A DNA stretch of 64,000 bases, taken from NCBI GenBank assembly GCA_963169105.1, contig OY720639.1, forward strand, positions 52,309,848 to 52,373,847. The letters run 5' to 3'. The notes under the pieces were generated by a model. It worked only from the letters and a program-made list of their open reading frames with translations. It did no database searches and was not told where the DNA came from. Positions 21,691-36,339 of this stretch are shown piece by piece; position 1 is the first letter of the stretch, and every line of letters begins with the position of its first letter. The translations under genes were made by a program, and so were the position numbers. This stretch comes from Ceriagrion tenellum (taxonomy: Eukaryota; Arthropoda; Insecta; Odonata; Coenagrionidae).

Positions 21691-24600
21691 ATAAACTGCA
21701 CACGATTGAGTGAAGAATTTCCTAGCCAAGGTAAGGATAGGGATTGGATCAGTGAAGTGACAGGTTTCTCAACTGATTTTGGAACCTGCCAAAGAGATTT
21801 TCTAGCAGAAACTATTTCCTACTTAGGGCCTTCTGGACAGCACTTGAAACCTATCGGTTTGGACTTGTAGAGGATACGAGGCATGGGAACAGTTGCACAG
21901 AAGGCCGAAATCAGTTGGAAGGATACATTCCCTACCAACTGGGTCGAACGGGGGAGTAAAGTAGTATCCGCATTTGACCACTCATGGTCGCAAACTTTCA
22001 TTGTGAACTTCTCCAAACTCATCGCCATTCAAAATACTCAATTTCAACCTTCACCTCCACGTCCTCGATCTCTAATTGTCTTAATTCAATTTGTTAGATG
22101 AGCTTCTCCGATTGGTTGAGAACACAATCAGTGTATTTTGATCTAGCTCAGTTTAGTTCCTAAACACTGCCGAAGAACTCGCTGCTGAAATTTTCATAAT
22201 GCACGTTATGTCGGTAGCTTTGCATTCCATGCACAACTCTCTTTTATCCTCCCTAGCCGGCCCAGTTCCATGTGAGCCTTCCTCCAACTTTACGCTTCAT
22301 CAGGTTCATCAGGTAGGTAGGTAGGCCACCATACCGCGCTACCACTATAAGTCTGGTAGCCTATTTGCACCTTTCGTTGAGGGCAAGTTCAAACCGATGC
22401 GACGAACAGTTTTTTACCACGCTTTCCTCAATAAATGCATCCTTTACCTGCCTCAAATTCCTGTCATTAAAAGCTCACATGACCTCATCTGTCGGTCGCC
22501 TCCCCGAAAGACAATTACCATCATTAGATAAAGAAGCTAAGACATGGTCCCTGCCTTTTGATGCCCCATTATCCATATTTTCAAGTGCCAGTGACCTTTG
22601 CGCACAATAATATTCGCCCGGAGCTTGTTTGCACGCGCGTGAATGCGGGCGTGCGTTCCACCATAAAGAGGGCAGTCAGTTAGGCTGTTACCCACGGCAG
22701 TAGTCAAAATATGCCCCTAGGGATTTATTGACCGGACGTTCGGCTTTAAATCATTTCGACGGAAAGAGCTCGGTGTTGGATTCCGCGAATCGGATTGTAG
22801 AACAGAGGTGGAGGGAGAGTGTGGAGAAGGAATGTGAGTTAGGAAAGCTGCGGATTTAGGGGACGGGATTACTTGGTGCAGGCCCAAAATTTCTTCAAAA
22901 ATGCTCATCTATATCACGGAATAATCATCACTACTGTAACAATAAACAATCTGCATTCCGCCATCAACATGTTTGAGACTTTCTCCCAGAAAATTTAAAC
23001 TCACTTAAATACGATTCCTGGGAACTTATGTAAAAATATGTTCTCCGTTACATGGATAACAAAACCATACCTTTCATCACTACTTTTCTCGTAAATTGAT
23101 CTTGAAATTACAGTGTTAAAAAGCCCGAACGAGATCACACGGGTAAAAATGACATTTGTCTACACTTGCATAAAGTCTAAGAAAATATTCCCTCTGAATT
23201 TAACGATGACGAAATATAGGCTCTAATCCATCAAATTTTTGAGCTATTAGCAAATTACAACAGGAACTGAAGTCAAAATACGTTAATTCTATAGAAATAG
23301 AGATGTAGTCCCCTTGGATTGGCCAGAAATGTTGTATCTTTATCTCGTTTCCCGATAGCTTTTGGAAGTCGTCTGTGAAAACAATAATTATTTATCGGTA
23401 CAAGCAAAAATAGGGAGTATAGTATTAGTACTGATTCGTAACGTTGCGGTGGAACCTATTTATTATCACTCCGCCGTAAAGTGATATAAACGTAATTATT
23501 TCATACTCGTGGAACAAATAAGAGTCAATAAAATCTTCCCTATCTCGGCCTCGGTGGTGTCAGCGTAACAAGGGTCGCGGAGTCAGAACCCGCCTGGGTG
23601 GTTTTTTCGTAATTAAGGGCATGGTTGTGCACGTCCAATCTTTTAATTTTCAAATTGTTAGTCATGGGAAAAAGCTGCTACTAATACAGACATTATCATA
23701 ATGTGCAGTTTTTTCTTAAATTAAACTTTAAAAAAGCACTTTACAATTCATATGCACTTAATGTCGGTCTCAAACTATGAGAGGGCTATGGGTAGGGGAG
23801 GAAAAAAAATTTTTCTGCCATGCACAAACGTCGTCATTGCGAAAAACTGATATACTATCTTCAAATTCAAGCTTCTTTGGAAGCATATGCTCGAAGAATA
23901 AATCAGAAATTCTGTAAGACATAATCCAGGATATTAATATAGGTTCCAGAGCGCTCCCGGCATCAAAAGCTAAACGTAAAAACTGCGGAAAGGTGAATCT
24001 CTGGCAACATCGGGCAGCACATTGAGTCGCTTAGACCAGAAAATAATGAAATTTCCCGAGTCGCATCCGGGGTCTGTAAGGGATAAGAGGCGAAATCTTC
24101 CATTGAATTCAATGCAGTTAAACATAGACACCTTCTTAACTTTAACTTTTATCCGTGAAAATTTAATTTGAGACAAGCATTAAATAGTTATTCAATGAAG
24201 CATTATAAATATACTCAGATGAGAGAAAACGGTCAATTAAACATAGCAAAGTACTAATTAAGTTAAATAAGTCGCTGAGCACTTTTACTACACTTCTTTA
24301 TTTACTACATTTATTCTAAAACGTTATCCCAAAAAGGACACCGTGTCTCAAATCCCCACGCCAACGCCAAGGTGCTAGCCCCTTGTAACAACGCAGATGA
24401 AGGTAATAGCAGCCGGGTGCACTCACGTTCCTTGACCCAACATTAGTTCATGGTCTGCCATCGATCAAACAGAATATAAGCAATCGACGTTCCGGAAGCC
24501 ACTTCCGATGGAGACGATGTTGCGCTAAATTGGTCCAAGACAGTACGAAACGTTTCTTGAGCATTATACGCCTTGATCCATATCATGGGATATCGGGAAA

Positions 24601-24811
24601 CAAATTCATTGCACTTCGAGCACGACGCCCGGTAGAAATCAAGCGAGATGGTAGACTAAACAAGCCCCTTAGCACCGCGAATCCTATTCTGGAGTCCAGA
24701 TGATGCAAAGAACTTATCACTTTTACTCGTTTCATCCATGATGATTTTGGCAAAGAATTTCGAATTGCTAAGACTGGGAAATGTCAAGAACTGAGGAAAG
24801 GTCAAGGCCAA
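21691..24811. other. Non-coding DNA, no gene seen
   Basis: AT-rich to mixed composition. Contents include a 9-bp tandem duplication TTCATCAGG at 22296-22313 followed by three TAGG units, and a possible tRNA-derived remnant near 23546. The GC-richer patch at 22700-22870 and the stretch 24350-24650 gave no recognisable peptide. Confidence 0.55.
23546..23612 (+). repeat. Possible SINE-like fragment
   Basis: CTCGGTGGTGTCAGCGTAAC has the look of a pol III box A region, and GGGTCGCGGAGTCAGAACCC follows with a CGCCTGGGTGG string. Base composition is much more GC-rich than the flanks. Box B is not recognisable, so this is a weak call based on composition and general resemblance to tRNA-derived repeats. 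Confidence 0.25.
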
Positions 24812-24871
24812 AATTCTAGGCAGATATTTCTTGGCAAGCAATTCTAGGCAGATAATTCAAGGCAATTCTAG
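24812..24871. repeat. Three-copy short tandem repeat
   Basis: AATTCTAGGCAGATA occurs at 24812 and again at 24840, and AATTCTAG a third time at 24864, with CTTGGCAAGC or CAAGGC between copies. The period is 28 then 24 bases. It is a small local duplication without evident function. Confidence 0.7.
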
Positions 24872-27640
24872 TACGATCAGTAACAAACCTAAAAAATGTT
24901 ATTCACTTCTCAGCATCACAGTCATTAGATTCACAACCTCTGCCACTCAGTCACACCTTAAGATCCGCACATACATACATACCATTCACAATTTATCATA
25001 AATCCGCTGCACATTATGTATCTCACCTATTTATAAGAATCATTACATTAAAATTTGATGAAATTTCTCTCATTTGCAAAACTTCAGTTAAATATCTATT
25101 GATTACTTTTTCTAAAAATGAAGTGGTTCCCCACTTCGTACCTTCAAGAAACCGTGAATGCATTACAATTCTGAGGCTCTCAGTAGAAAAGATATTTTTG
25201 CATTAGAATGATGAAACAAGAAAAAGTGTATTCATTTAATGAAGATAAAAAAATCGACATTTCACGTAATTCTATGAAGTCATTTCCTACGCAATCCATG
25301 TTATGCACCAAATGTAGCCACTTAGTAGAACAATTTTTTCTAATATTCGATATTTTCGTCACACTGACTACGCAGAGGGAAGACGTTCTAAATGTTTGCA
25401 TACGATATGATTTCACGATAATTCTTATTATTCATCATCAAACTGTTATCTATCGGGGCAATAATTAAGCACATTTACATCCACCAATCAGCTGATCATT
25501 TAAATGCTGTGACCCGAAACTCAGAAACTCGACTGTCAATATCCGGGCCAAAACATACATAGGTGTTTTCCCACGAAGTCCGGTTGTCATCAATCCAATT
25601 TATAGGAAATAATACCAAGGAAGAGAATTTTTTAAATTTTTAGCAGAATTTGAATAAAACTTAGAAAAACAATAAACCTAAGGTTTTGGAGAAAAAACCT
25701 TTTTTCCGTCCATCATTATTCTTTTTACTGTATTGAACACCACGGAAGTACGGCAATAGCATTAAGTCAACTAGAATCGCTGAAGTTTGCATCTTTTGAT
25801 TCATTTTGACTATTGAACGCGAATGTTCCTTCGAGTATGTACCTGAACAGAGGAAGAAAAAACATATAGGTAAAAGAGAAAAGTTCATGAAATTCCCTAG
25901 AGCGAAGACAACAAAAATAGAATACACCACAAAAGTAAATAGTTCAAAGCCAAGGACTTCATACAAACAAACTGATTCACCTTCATAACACGTTATTTCA
26001 CGGCATTCCTAAAAGGTAAAAATATTTAGTTAGTTAGCTATTCAGTTGTACTGAACAAACTGAGCGGTAAGCATTGGTTTTTAAAGCAAAAAAGCGTGAT
26101 TCCTAAATCAAGCTTTTACACCTGATCTTTCTGCTAATTTAAAGTAGGAAATCTGAATAATATAAAGGGAGTTTGAGTAGTATAAAACGAATCAGTATCG
26201 TCAGTTTTTTGGTAGAATCAGTTAGTGGAAAAGGCACTAATAACATCTGGCTCTTCCACGCCATATGGCTAGATATTCTTCCTTCCTTCGCCAAGGACTG
26301 CATCATTTAATTGCTGGACCTTTACGACCTTCAAAAGATAGTGTGGAGATAATTTCCGCTAACTCCAATCCTCCCATAAGACCTCCAACTTTCCCATTAA
26401 ACGTGCGCATTTAAAATTCATCTCTCTAACCTTCTCACTCCCTTTGGAAGGAAACGACCCGGATGGAGAAGTAATAATTTGTCCTCACCATAAATTTCTT
26501 CCCCTCCTCTCACTCACAATCTCTATGACGCTCGTCCTATTTCTGGCAATCCCAATGAAAGTGAAACGGAGTTATATGATACTTTGAACACTCGAGAGTC
26601 ACTCCACTCTTTACATAAATAAGATTCCAAAATTATTTTTGTGAACGATACTTGGATACAAAGGTCATCTGGCAACCTTATTTTCATCTTTTCACTTCAC
26701 CCCATCTATCTTTTTTAGATTTCTCATGATCTCTTCTAACTCGACTAAGTGGTCTTAAGTCGTCTAAGCAAGTCATCATAAACTTAAATCGAAGGTTTTA
26801 GTCAGATTCTGTCGAAGACCGGCTTAGTTTGATGGGTAACGAGCTCTTCGGATAGATTGGAGATTAATGCGATATCTCTTTGATGCACAGTGATTTGCTA
26901 CTTGAACTCATAAGAAAATACCGAATATTCCTGATCAACTCGGCAAACAAAAGCGGCATTTTCATTACACCCTCCCACTCACTCACCACTACTGTGCAAA
27001 TAAAGATCACCGAATAAAGATACATTGAAGCAATTTCATAAATGGCCGTACTGATTTTACGTTGATTCGATACGTCACTAAGCGAAATGAATGACGTCAT
27101 TACGAACATATAATCGCATTGGCGTGTCATCCTCCAGGAGAATTAATACATTTTCCCTAACCTAAATCCACATACTTATTCTCCATCACTACTGAGTGAT
27201 CTGAGAATTACATATCTAATTTTCATTGATCCGTAAGTGAAGGTAAGCACAAGATCTCAGGTTGAGCAATATTCTTAAAATTCAAAATTTTCAGAATACC
27301 ATGAGAAAAAGGGAGACGATAAGTAAGAAAAAAATCTTTTGTAATTTGTCTCATAAAGGCAGAGTAAAATTCAGTATCACTTTCGCATTGCTATTAAGGA
27401 GTTAACAGAATCTTACAAGAACCTGTGCCATTACTCAGTCCATCATGTAAAACATACATTGAGATTAAGGAGGAAATACTTTTATCCAGCATTGCAAAGG
27501 TAGCCATTCTCTAACCCAATACTTTCTCATCCCTCGCAGAAAGCAAAACCATCTCCAAAACGCTAAGGGCGAGAACGTGGGCAAGAGAATCACTGGACAA
27601 CGTTCGGAGTTTTCGTGTGTAATAAATAAAGGAAAAACTT
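24872..27640. other. AT-rich non-coding DNA, no gene seen
   Basis: No recognisable domain, repeat or RNA gene. Open frames are short, overlapping on both strands and AT-driven. Confidence 0.6.
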
Positions 27641-28010
27641 TTTGCCCAGGACCTCATTTCTTTCCCTTTCGTTGACCTTTTCCCTGTTTTTCTCCATGCT
27701 CCTCTCCCCAATCCTCACACTTTTTCTCACTTTCATCCACACTTCAATTCCATCCTTTTTCCCTCACTCTCTAACCATTTCTCTGTCCCTGCCACATTCT
27801 CTATTTCCCATTCCATTCCCCTTCCAGTTTCTCATTCCACAAATACGAGCTCGACTTCTTTAGGGCGACAAAAACCTCCAAGAGTGCGTGACTTGGGACT
27901 TGGCGAGTCCCTTATCTCCCCTAAGCATCCACCTCTTTTTTCCCAAACTAAGTCCACCGCCACTTCCATCCCCTCTTCAACCAAATCTCACCCTCTCTTT
28001 TTCCATAACT
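27641..28010 (+). repeat. Polypyrimidine-rich tract
   Basis: A long stretch on the + strand is dominated by C and T (TTTCCC, CTCTCC, TTTTCTC strings), clearest at 27650-27850. It produces a Ser/Phe/Leu/Pro-rich peptide in one frame that is a composition artefact. It could be an expanded degenerate pyrimidine repeat or, less likely, an extended splice polypyrimidine region; no matching exon was recognised. Confidence 0.6.
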
Positions 28011-30415
28011 ATGCCTCTCGCCTTCGTTCCACAGATCCAACAATTCCTTAACATCGGCTGAAAATTGTGTTCGTAGCTCATCCATTGCACCCCAACACGC
28101 ACCATTTAGATCTATAGGAACGCATGCGAGCATTCCATACCATTTCCACAGTACATTTAACTCCACAACATAATTTTGTTGCCGTTATATATTGCCTGGC
28201 GTATTGTATACAATACACAGACGTTTGACTTTTTTCCCGCTCAGCAACCCAAAATATTGGCAATGCCACTTGCTGATAAGTGGCAGCATAGTTAAGAAGC
28301 TTGAGTGGCAGATATATTAACTCTGTAAACATGGGTTACAACGCAAAACGTAAGTATGAAGAATTATTAAAAAATAATGCTGGACATGTCTCGGGACTGA
28401 GGAAGATATGTTTATTTTTTGGGAGGTTAGTCCATCCACTTAATCTGATATTTTCGATTTGTATCCAAAAATCGAAATTTTCATCCCTGCTACTACAAAA
28501 ACTTTTGCGTATGTAATCCTCCCTAAAAAAATGTTTTTCTTCTGTACTATCTCAAAATTCAACGATAAGCGTCACGGCCCTCTTATCCCTATAATCGTGA
28601 AACAGAAACTATGAAGCTGCATGCTCCACGTTAAAATCTTGAGTGTAATTAAGCTTCCGACATGAACTTTTCATCCTCACTTCTGCTTTATTTAAGTAAC
28701 TTCTTGAGAATACATTTCCTCTGTTAACCATTCCTAATAATCCATTTTGAATTAAAAACGCTCTATAAAAGTACACTATCCCACCTATTATACCTATTTC
28801 ATTTTATTGTGACTAGAAAAACATTACTGCAACCACCATTTAGCCACAATTAATTTTCACAATTCAGCCAATATTGTATCATTCGCAAAATTAGCTTATA
28901 CTGAACAAGCAACAAAATGTAGACAAAACAAAATTTTCCTCGTGTAACTATATTAGCAGTAAATAATGCCTGATGAAATGTATTATTTATGCGGCTTTAT
29001 TCCTAAAAAATCTCGCCAAACTTCATCATGCACAATTTTATGCACCTCTATAAGTATATATACACAAATATGTTAAGTAATTTTACACTCGGCTCAAACG
29101 ACTTTCTGATACGAATGACAAGCAAAAAAGGAAACCAATTCCTGCACGCAGAGGACGAATTGACGGCAGTGATGGATGAGCGGTTTTTTGAGAAGCGAGG
29201 AAATTAAGAGCAGGTCGGCACAAAAAAAGGCAATGTCACGGTTTCGGGATTTTGGTGACGAGATAGAGTCTTCGATCCCAGATCCCTTTCGAGTAACTAT
29301 CCGTAGAGGAGAAATCCACACGCCCTTCGGAAACCCAACACGAGTTGAGGTCACCGCGTTTAAAAGTCAACCCTACTCAATATCCGAATAAAAATGAAAT
29401 TACAATTGCTTTAAAGTATGTCAATGGAAAGATCTATTTTAATTATCAGGATTATGCTGCATTCTCTAAGATGCAATCCAAAGCCGACTGAACATATCTA
29501 CGCACACTCTGTTCATTACATTTTAGCCAATCAATAAGACAGATACCATATACAAACTATTTCACCTTCCACAACTATCGTAAAAGTACGACACCAGAAG
29601 GAAGTTGAATAATGATTATTCCTTTAAATTTGGCATTCTTTCATATTATTCATGATGCGTAGGTAAAATATGTTTTTAGTTATTATTAGTTAAAAATTTT
29701 CGCGACCTATAGATTCTACCTAACTAAAGTCTCTTCTATATATTAACATGATACATAGAATAGAATTATTTTATTGATATTATATACAAAAAGAAAAACG
29801 TCGTGAAAGTGTGAAAATGGTTAACCGAATAGGTAAATAAATTCTTCAACAAGATATAATTCAGTATTCTATCATCAAATAGTGAAGCAGAATTTCAGTA
29901 AAATATTTCGAATGCCGTTATGAATGTATGCTCTCCAAAGAGCTGATATAATTCAACCAGCAGCATGCAATTTAGATTTTGCGTAAATATAAAAAAACAG
30001 CGTCATTAGACTTCAACAGAGAAATTATACTACAATTATAATGACTAATATATACCTAAAATCGACCAAACCTGACGTATAAAATATACATTCAAATAGG
30101 TAAAGGAATGTATTGAAAGTACCGAGGCAGAAGGTCTCCCAGATCCTCTATGAATCTCCTTAGCTCTCAACTGTAAAAGAATCTCGTACCTTTCACTCAT
30201 CAGAATGCCTAACTTCAAAATTCCAGGTATTGTGCTAGTCTAGAACTTCAGGAAAAAGAAACCTAGGCACGTAATAATATGAATATCCTGCAATCAACGC
30301 AAGACGGTTGTAAAACGAAAGGTAAGCACGAACTCTTTTGCAGGTTAAGAATTCCTTTACGTAATCATTTAAGTTTGAGAGAACTGAAAATTTATAGATT
30401 CACAGAATCATAATT
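28011..30415. other. Non-coding DNA, no gene seen
   Basis: AT-rich. Nothing beyond short, unremarkable open frames was recognised. Confidence 0.6.
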
Positions 30416-30541
30416 AGACATAGATGAAAGTAATTTGAGTTCCAAACATGAAATAACAATTTTCCTTAGGCTAATAGGAACAGACATAGATGAAATTAAT
30501 TTGAGTTCCAAACATGAAATAACCATTTTCCTTAGGCTAAT
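30416..30541. repeat. 66-bp tandem duplication
   Basis: A 60-base unit at 30416-30475 (starting AGACATAGATGAAA) is repeated at 30482-30541 with about two differences, the copies being separated by AGGAAC, giving a period of 66. Because 66 is divisible by three, the duplication keeps an open frame (30435-30686) alive; that frame has no recognisable domain and is probably incidental. Confidence 0.9.
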
Positions 30542-33500
30542 GCAGCGTGACACTCAACTTCGTGGGGGTGTTTTAAGATTTTCCGTCAATTTTCTTAGAG
30601 GTAATGAAATTTACATCTTCCGTGCGTTTCTGAAGTACCAATTGATTCTTCGTAACTTTGGCCATCTCGTAGTGAATCCTAGTTAATGAAGTCCACAAGC
30701 CTCTCCTTTACAGTACGTGAACCCTGGAAATGCAGGGAATCAAGTGCTTGATTTCGAATAAATACTTTGAGGACTTAATCATTTTTTTCTTTATCTCATA
30801 ATTTTGGAGGTGAAACTTTCATAATTTATCGAAATTATTAAAATTTATTTTCATTCGTGGACCATGAAGGTTGATTTAACAATGATAAACCAATCCATTT
30901 AAAAAATAGCGTTGATATTACGTATTCATGGATAAGCGTGATTTGTACGTTAAGTGAACGCATAATGAAGGGTAGGGTATGGAAGAGATACGTGAATTCG
31001 TTAAAAGGCGTTAGGAAGTCATAAATTCAATGATATCCATATGATTTCACTCTAAGAAGAAAAAAATAGGAAGGCGGCGTCGTATTCCTTTCAATTCATG
31101 GATGAATGAACTCCATAAAAGAATGACGATAAAATACAAACGCTTGCATAAGATTTATAAAATAAACTGGCGACAAATTGTGAACAAACGCGACGAATGT
31201 TTCAATACGTCAGGGCATAACGTCCTACGTATTAAAAGAAAAAACAGCTGTATCCAATCCTTCACGGCTCACTCTCTTCGTAGCCTGCCCTCAAAGACAA
31301 AATATGAGGTGTATTCAAGTCGTTGACTCACGGTGAAAAAAATCATGTTTACTTTTCCCGAGCTAGCCCTTTCATGAGAATTTCCTCCCTCACTCTACGA
31401 TGTGCCGACCCCTCCTTCCTGATTAGACCTTTCAACTTGTCTCGGCCTCCGTCTAACCTTCTCCCCGCCATCCGAGTTCTCTCGAGGATTTAGGGCTGTT
31501 GAACTCCGCAGTCCGAACCAAAAACTCTACGCACAGCCCTTCTAGACACCTTTTATTCGTTACAAAACTATTGCCATTGGGGAATTCCCGGGAGAGAAGT
31601 GGTGGTTTGTAAGGTAGAAAAAACAAACTATTATTGGTATCGCAAAGTTATGTGATAATCGCCAATGGCGAAATCTGCCTTATACTAAGTCTTTTGTGGT
31701 GCTGGCCGATTCATCTTGATGAATGGGAAAACTGATTAAATTTCCACACTTTTCATTACCAATGATCGAGGTCTCGGAACGTTATGCCATCAGCAGGGAA
31801 TTTCCAGAAACCTTGGTCGGTTACTATTAAAATTGCGGAATATTTAACCAGAGATTTCTATGTTCAAGATGGATAAAGAAACCTTCCTCAAAGTCATTTC
31901 CAATACCCTAGGATATGTGATGAAGTTACGATGGTTCAAAGAAGCTAGAAAAATCACGATAATTCACTAGCCGCGACAAGAAAGCAAGGGAGAGCAATTT
32001 TTTCAACCGCAAAAATGCAGCTCTTTTATTGCGAGAACCATTGGTGACTATTTACAATTATAAGAACAGCTTGTCTTGAGAGGTATTCTGTAAAGATCAA
32101 AGTGTCTCGATATAGGTCGAACGGAGATGGAAAATCTATCTCCTTTCAGGACTGATTTCTATAAAATTTTCTGCTAACGATGAGGCCAGTATTACCGTAA
32201 CATGGCTCATATCCCACGAGAACCTGTGGCGGTATCTCCGGTTACTCTTTCTCCAACATTCAGTCATCTATCCTTCACATCAGCATTTATATCTACGATT
32301 GTCGCCAAATTCTGCGACGAACATACCTCGGATTCTAAGAAGTGCGCTTCGAAAATCGGATGATGCAGTCGTTTTCTTATTTAATTTCAGCGATTACTTC
32401 CATTCGCAAAGGGATAGTGATTTCTTGGAGGAGAAGGTTAGGAGTAAAGTCAAGAAATGTATCACCGATTGAATAAGGAATCTAGTAGGTTAGAAATATT
32501 AATTTATTTGACACTTTATCAACACGCATAACACCAAAGAGTTTCAACAGGGGTAGTGAGAAATATAAATTAAGATATGATGTCAAAAGTTTTCAGGAGA
32601 TCATTCTATCAAATCTTAAAAAGTTAGTATGAATACCTCTAGCCCAACGTATTATTTCTTCCTTACTAAGATCAAAACCTTCAAGAACATTTAATTTTTG
32701 ACAGAAAGTAAAGTATTTTAATAGTTTTGCAGCTTTTGGCTATGCTTTCCGTGCCTTTCCCATCACTTAACCATTAGCATACAAGGGGCACAGGACCCAA
32801 ATTATATCATACCTCACTGATTCATCAATTTTACAACCCGTGCGGCATAGTATTTGGCTAGCTCTGACACTAATTAAATTGATATTTGTGATTAAGAGTT
32901 AATGGAACTTCATAATTGAACACTTAGCCAATGCTAAAGAGTGCCTGAGGTTACACATAACGTTTAGACCGTCATTCTAGACTAGAATCCTGTAACTAAA
33001 AATACTAAAGTACCACTAGGCACCTTTTTTAACTTTGTAGTGAGGTAAATAAAACCTAACACGTTCATTTTTCTACCTCAAGTTATAGGAAGTCGCAAGG
33101 TAAATAGATAACCTCACCGCCTGTTCCCACAGAAACGGCGTAGATTTCCAATTATGTAGATAGTAGGTACATATTTCGATTGACCGCTAGAAGATATTTA
33201 CTTTAGTATATTACGTAACATCTAAATATCTAGGTACTTAAAATGCGATGAGGAGAAACTCTGAAGTCACTGTTTCCGGCTTGGCGACCATGATGATAAA
33301 AATTGAATTAATGAATACATATTTTCCACCACTTCCGAAAACGTAACCATTTTGACTTCAATTCTCTCGTGGTATTGACACTCTTAATAAAAATTCATTT
33401 CGACCTGCCAACCATATTCTTCCATCCATCAAGCTTTTCCATTTCATTCGAAGAGAGGCTATTTCAATAAAAATGGCACTCCACCAAGGATTTGGAGAGT

Positions 33501-36185
33501 CGAAAGATAACTGTGACTATCAAAAAAGAAAAACTATCAACATTAAGGCGATGATAGCGCAATCTCCCCGTCATGGAGAAATGGCAGAAATTTCGAGCTG
33601 TTGGCAAGCAAGACGTTGGTAGCTGAAGTTCCAATAGGCCCACGAGTATGTAGTTCTGGCTTATCTTTTATCGTCGTTGAGTTCACGCTCGAAGGTCGTG
33701 GCCATCTCAGGCCACGTTTCTATACAGGTCGTAGGGTTTCCGATCGCGGTGGCCGTAAAGAGTTTAGGAGAGGAAGTGGAAACATAAATATTTGCGTGAT
33801 ACATAGGGAATATGCACCGAGAAAGAATTAAGTTGACGGAAAGGAGGATCCAATTCCTAACTCTTAAGATAGGACTAAGCTCCAAGACAAAATTTTTTTC
33901 TCAGTTACTTTCTTTCAAACAAACGCACAATGATTTGACAGAGAAATATATTAGTTTTCCTCGGCTCAAAAAATCACAGTCCATCAGAATTAAAGATATC
34001 GTACCACATGTTATATCGAAGTGATTATATACATACAGGGCAACAGAATGTAAACGTAAGCTGAAACGCCAAATAGCCAAGCCGTGTGCAACGTAAGTTA
34101 CATTTCAACTATAAAAGTGCATATTTTCTTCCGAATACTTTGACGACCATTTTATGACTAGAAACAGTCTAAAAAGGATTGTCATGGCAAACATGGTGCA
34201 TTTAGTGGCCCTGCTTGGATATATTATAGCATAGTCAATAATTATTAAGTGTAGTGGACGTTAAACAATTATGAATATGCTATTGTAGGAAAAGAGCTTT
34301 TAACAAAAAATCTGTTTTTCAAAGTTACCCATCAAAAAATAAAACTTTTATCTAATATGTGGTATAGATATCATTTTTAGTTAATAATTAGATTCGATAA
34401 TGTAAGACGTAACCTGAAAATTCTGATTTAGCTTTTTAACGGATGTTTCACTGATTTCGTACAGGACGTTACAAAATTTTCATTCTATATGTAAAATAAT
34501 ATAGTACTTATAACATTAGTGAATCATCATGTGCTATTTTCAAATATTTATGCAATAAAAATATTTCCACAACAGTTTTTCACAAAATATGCATACAGTT
34601 CATAAAAACATTACACCAAAGGTTTTACAGAACTTATTCAGCCTCGTGAGTCATCATATTTGTGATATTAAGAGTGTAGAGTAGTTAATAAAATCATGTT
34701 TAAGCCATTGTACAACATTATTTTTTTAAAGGTTTCATTGATGAATTTCCTTTAACGAGATCGTAATTATCTCATAACGTCTAATGATGTTTTATCAATT
34801 TACCTAAATTCCTCTTTTATCCGGATTGACTTGCTAGGCTTTGACAATAGAAAAATATCCACATTAGAATTAAACTACGATATAGACAACAATTTCAAAC
34901 ATATACTAAAAAATATTTTATTTGACACGGTGAAATGCTTTATAACCTTGGTCAATCATTTTATGACACGCTGGCCAATCCCAGAAATATATTCTAAGAA
35001 TTAGTTTTCCTGAATCAGAAGAACGCTTCACCAACAAAAATCCAGGATTTTTATTCGACAAGTTGAATTACTAGACTAGCACACTATTACAGACGCAGGT
35101 TAGTAGGCTCTTTAATAGCACATCCTGAGGGTCGTTTCGCAAATTTTGGCCCAAATTATCGCTTCCGTTCCGAGGATATATCTCTTCAACAAAAAAATTG
35201 ACATTTAAAATCTTCCTTCTTCACACATTCCGAGCAGACATATTAGCACACAAACTCGATATCGCGAGGGACCTCATAAATCATCCCACGGATTTCACTT
35301 GGACAAATAAAAATCCCGATAGTTCAAAAACTCCTAAAATAATCAATCCCATTGATTCTCCCATTATCTTTCTTTTCCAACGCGAGACGTGTCCCTCAAA
35401 GTTAACGGATAAACTCGTCTGGAGCACATTGCGTAAAATGCTCCCTCGAACTTGTCATGTTTGTCGTTCCTCATTATCGCGAAGAAGAGGAAGGAAAAAA
35501 AACATCACCGAATTTCAATTGGGAGCAAATATTTTCCTCTTATTGATTCCAAAAATAAAATAAAACTTTGATTGACGTTATCTGTTTCCTTCCGATATGG
35601 CCGTGAGTAGGTACAACTGTGCCATCGGCGCCTTGACGAGAGGAAAAAAAAGAGTCATGCTATGCACGGCTTGACATTTACGCCAACACAGGAAATAAAA
35701 CGTCAAGAAGTGACACTCGAATTCATTTCCCGCGGTAAAAAAAGAATGTACTATCTCTTATTAATGGAGCATTGTGTTCCTACTCTTCGTCGGGCTTCGA
35801 GAAAACATTCATGAAAAGATACGCCCACGATTTTCCTCCACCACAGTACTGAATAACGGTATCTATCTTTTTTGAGCTTGCCAAGGAAAAGTAACTGAGT
35901 TCAAGCCACCGGGAAAAGCATTCACAACGAAGGATTCTCATTTTCCTTTAAACATGCAGCCAATACAGCCATTCCGATAGTCAGTTTCCGACTAGTGCCT
36001 TGCAATGCCAGAAAATACAGTTTAAATTCCAGAGATCGACGTTACTATTACTTTAAACTGAGATCATCACAACATATCCCGGACTAATTTATCTTTTTCT
36101 TAGTGAAAAATAAAATCAATTTCTCCTCAAAAGCAAAATGAAGCTTACGAAATGGTTTTGAGAATGCTGTTTACACAGCACATTT
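30542..36185. other. AT-rich non-coding DNA, no gene seen
   Basis: Long AT-rich stretch. A GC-richer patch at 31370-31530 and another at 33600-33760 show no recognisable peptide. No tRNA-like or long repeat structure was found. Confidence 0.55.
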
Positions 36186-36339
36186 ACCCGCGCGGGTTCA
36201 AGCGTCTATACATTACCCATGAAAGATGTAACGCGTAACTACAACTTCCGTGAATGCATTAACCCATGTCCAGAAATTAGCCCGTTTTGATCTGGTGAAC
36301 GTGTTTGTGCAAGTGTTCAGGCATGTACCCGCGCGGGTG
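36186..36339. mobile_element. Possible small MITE with palindromic ends
   Basis: The 12-bp palindrome ACCCGCGCGGGT occurs at 36186-36197 and again at 36328-36339. Reading inward from each end gives ACCCGCGCGGGTTCAAGCGT and ACCCGCGCGGGTACATGCCT, which agree at 17 of 20 positions, so the pair behaves as terminal inverted repeats of a 154-bp unit. Such GC-rich strings are rare in this AT-rich context. No clear target duplication is visible, so this may instead be two binding-site-like palindromes. Confidence 0.45.
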
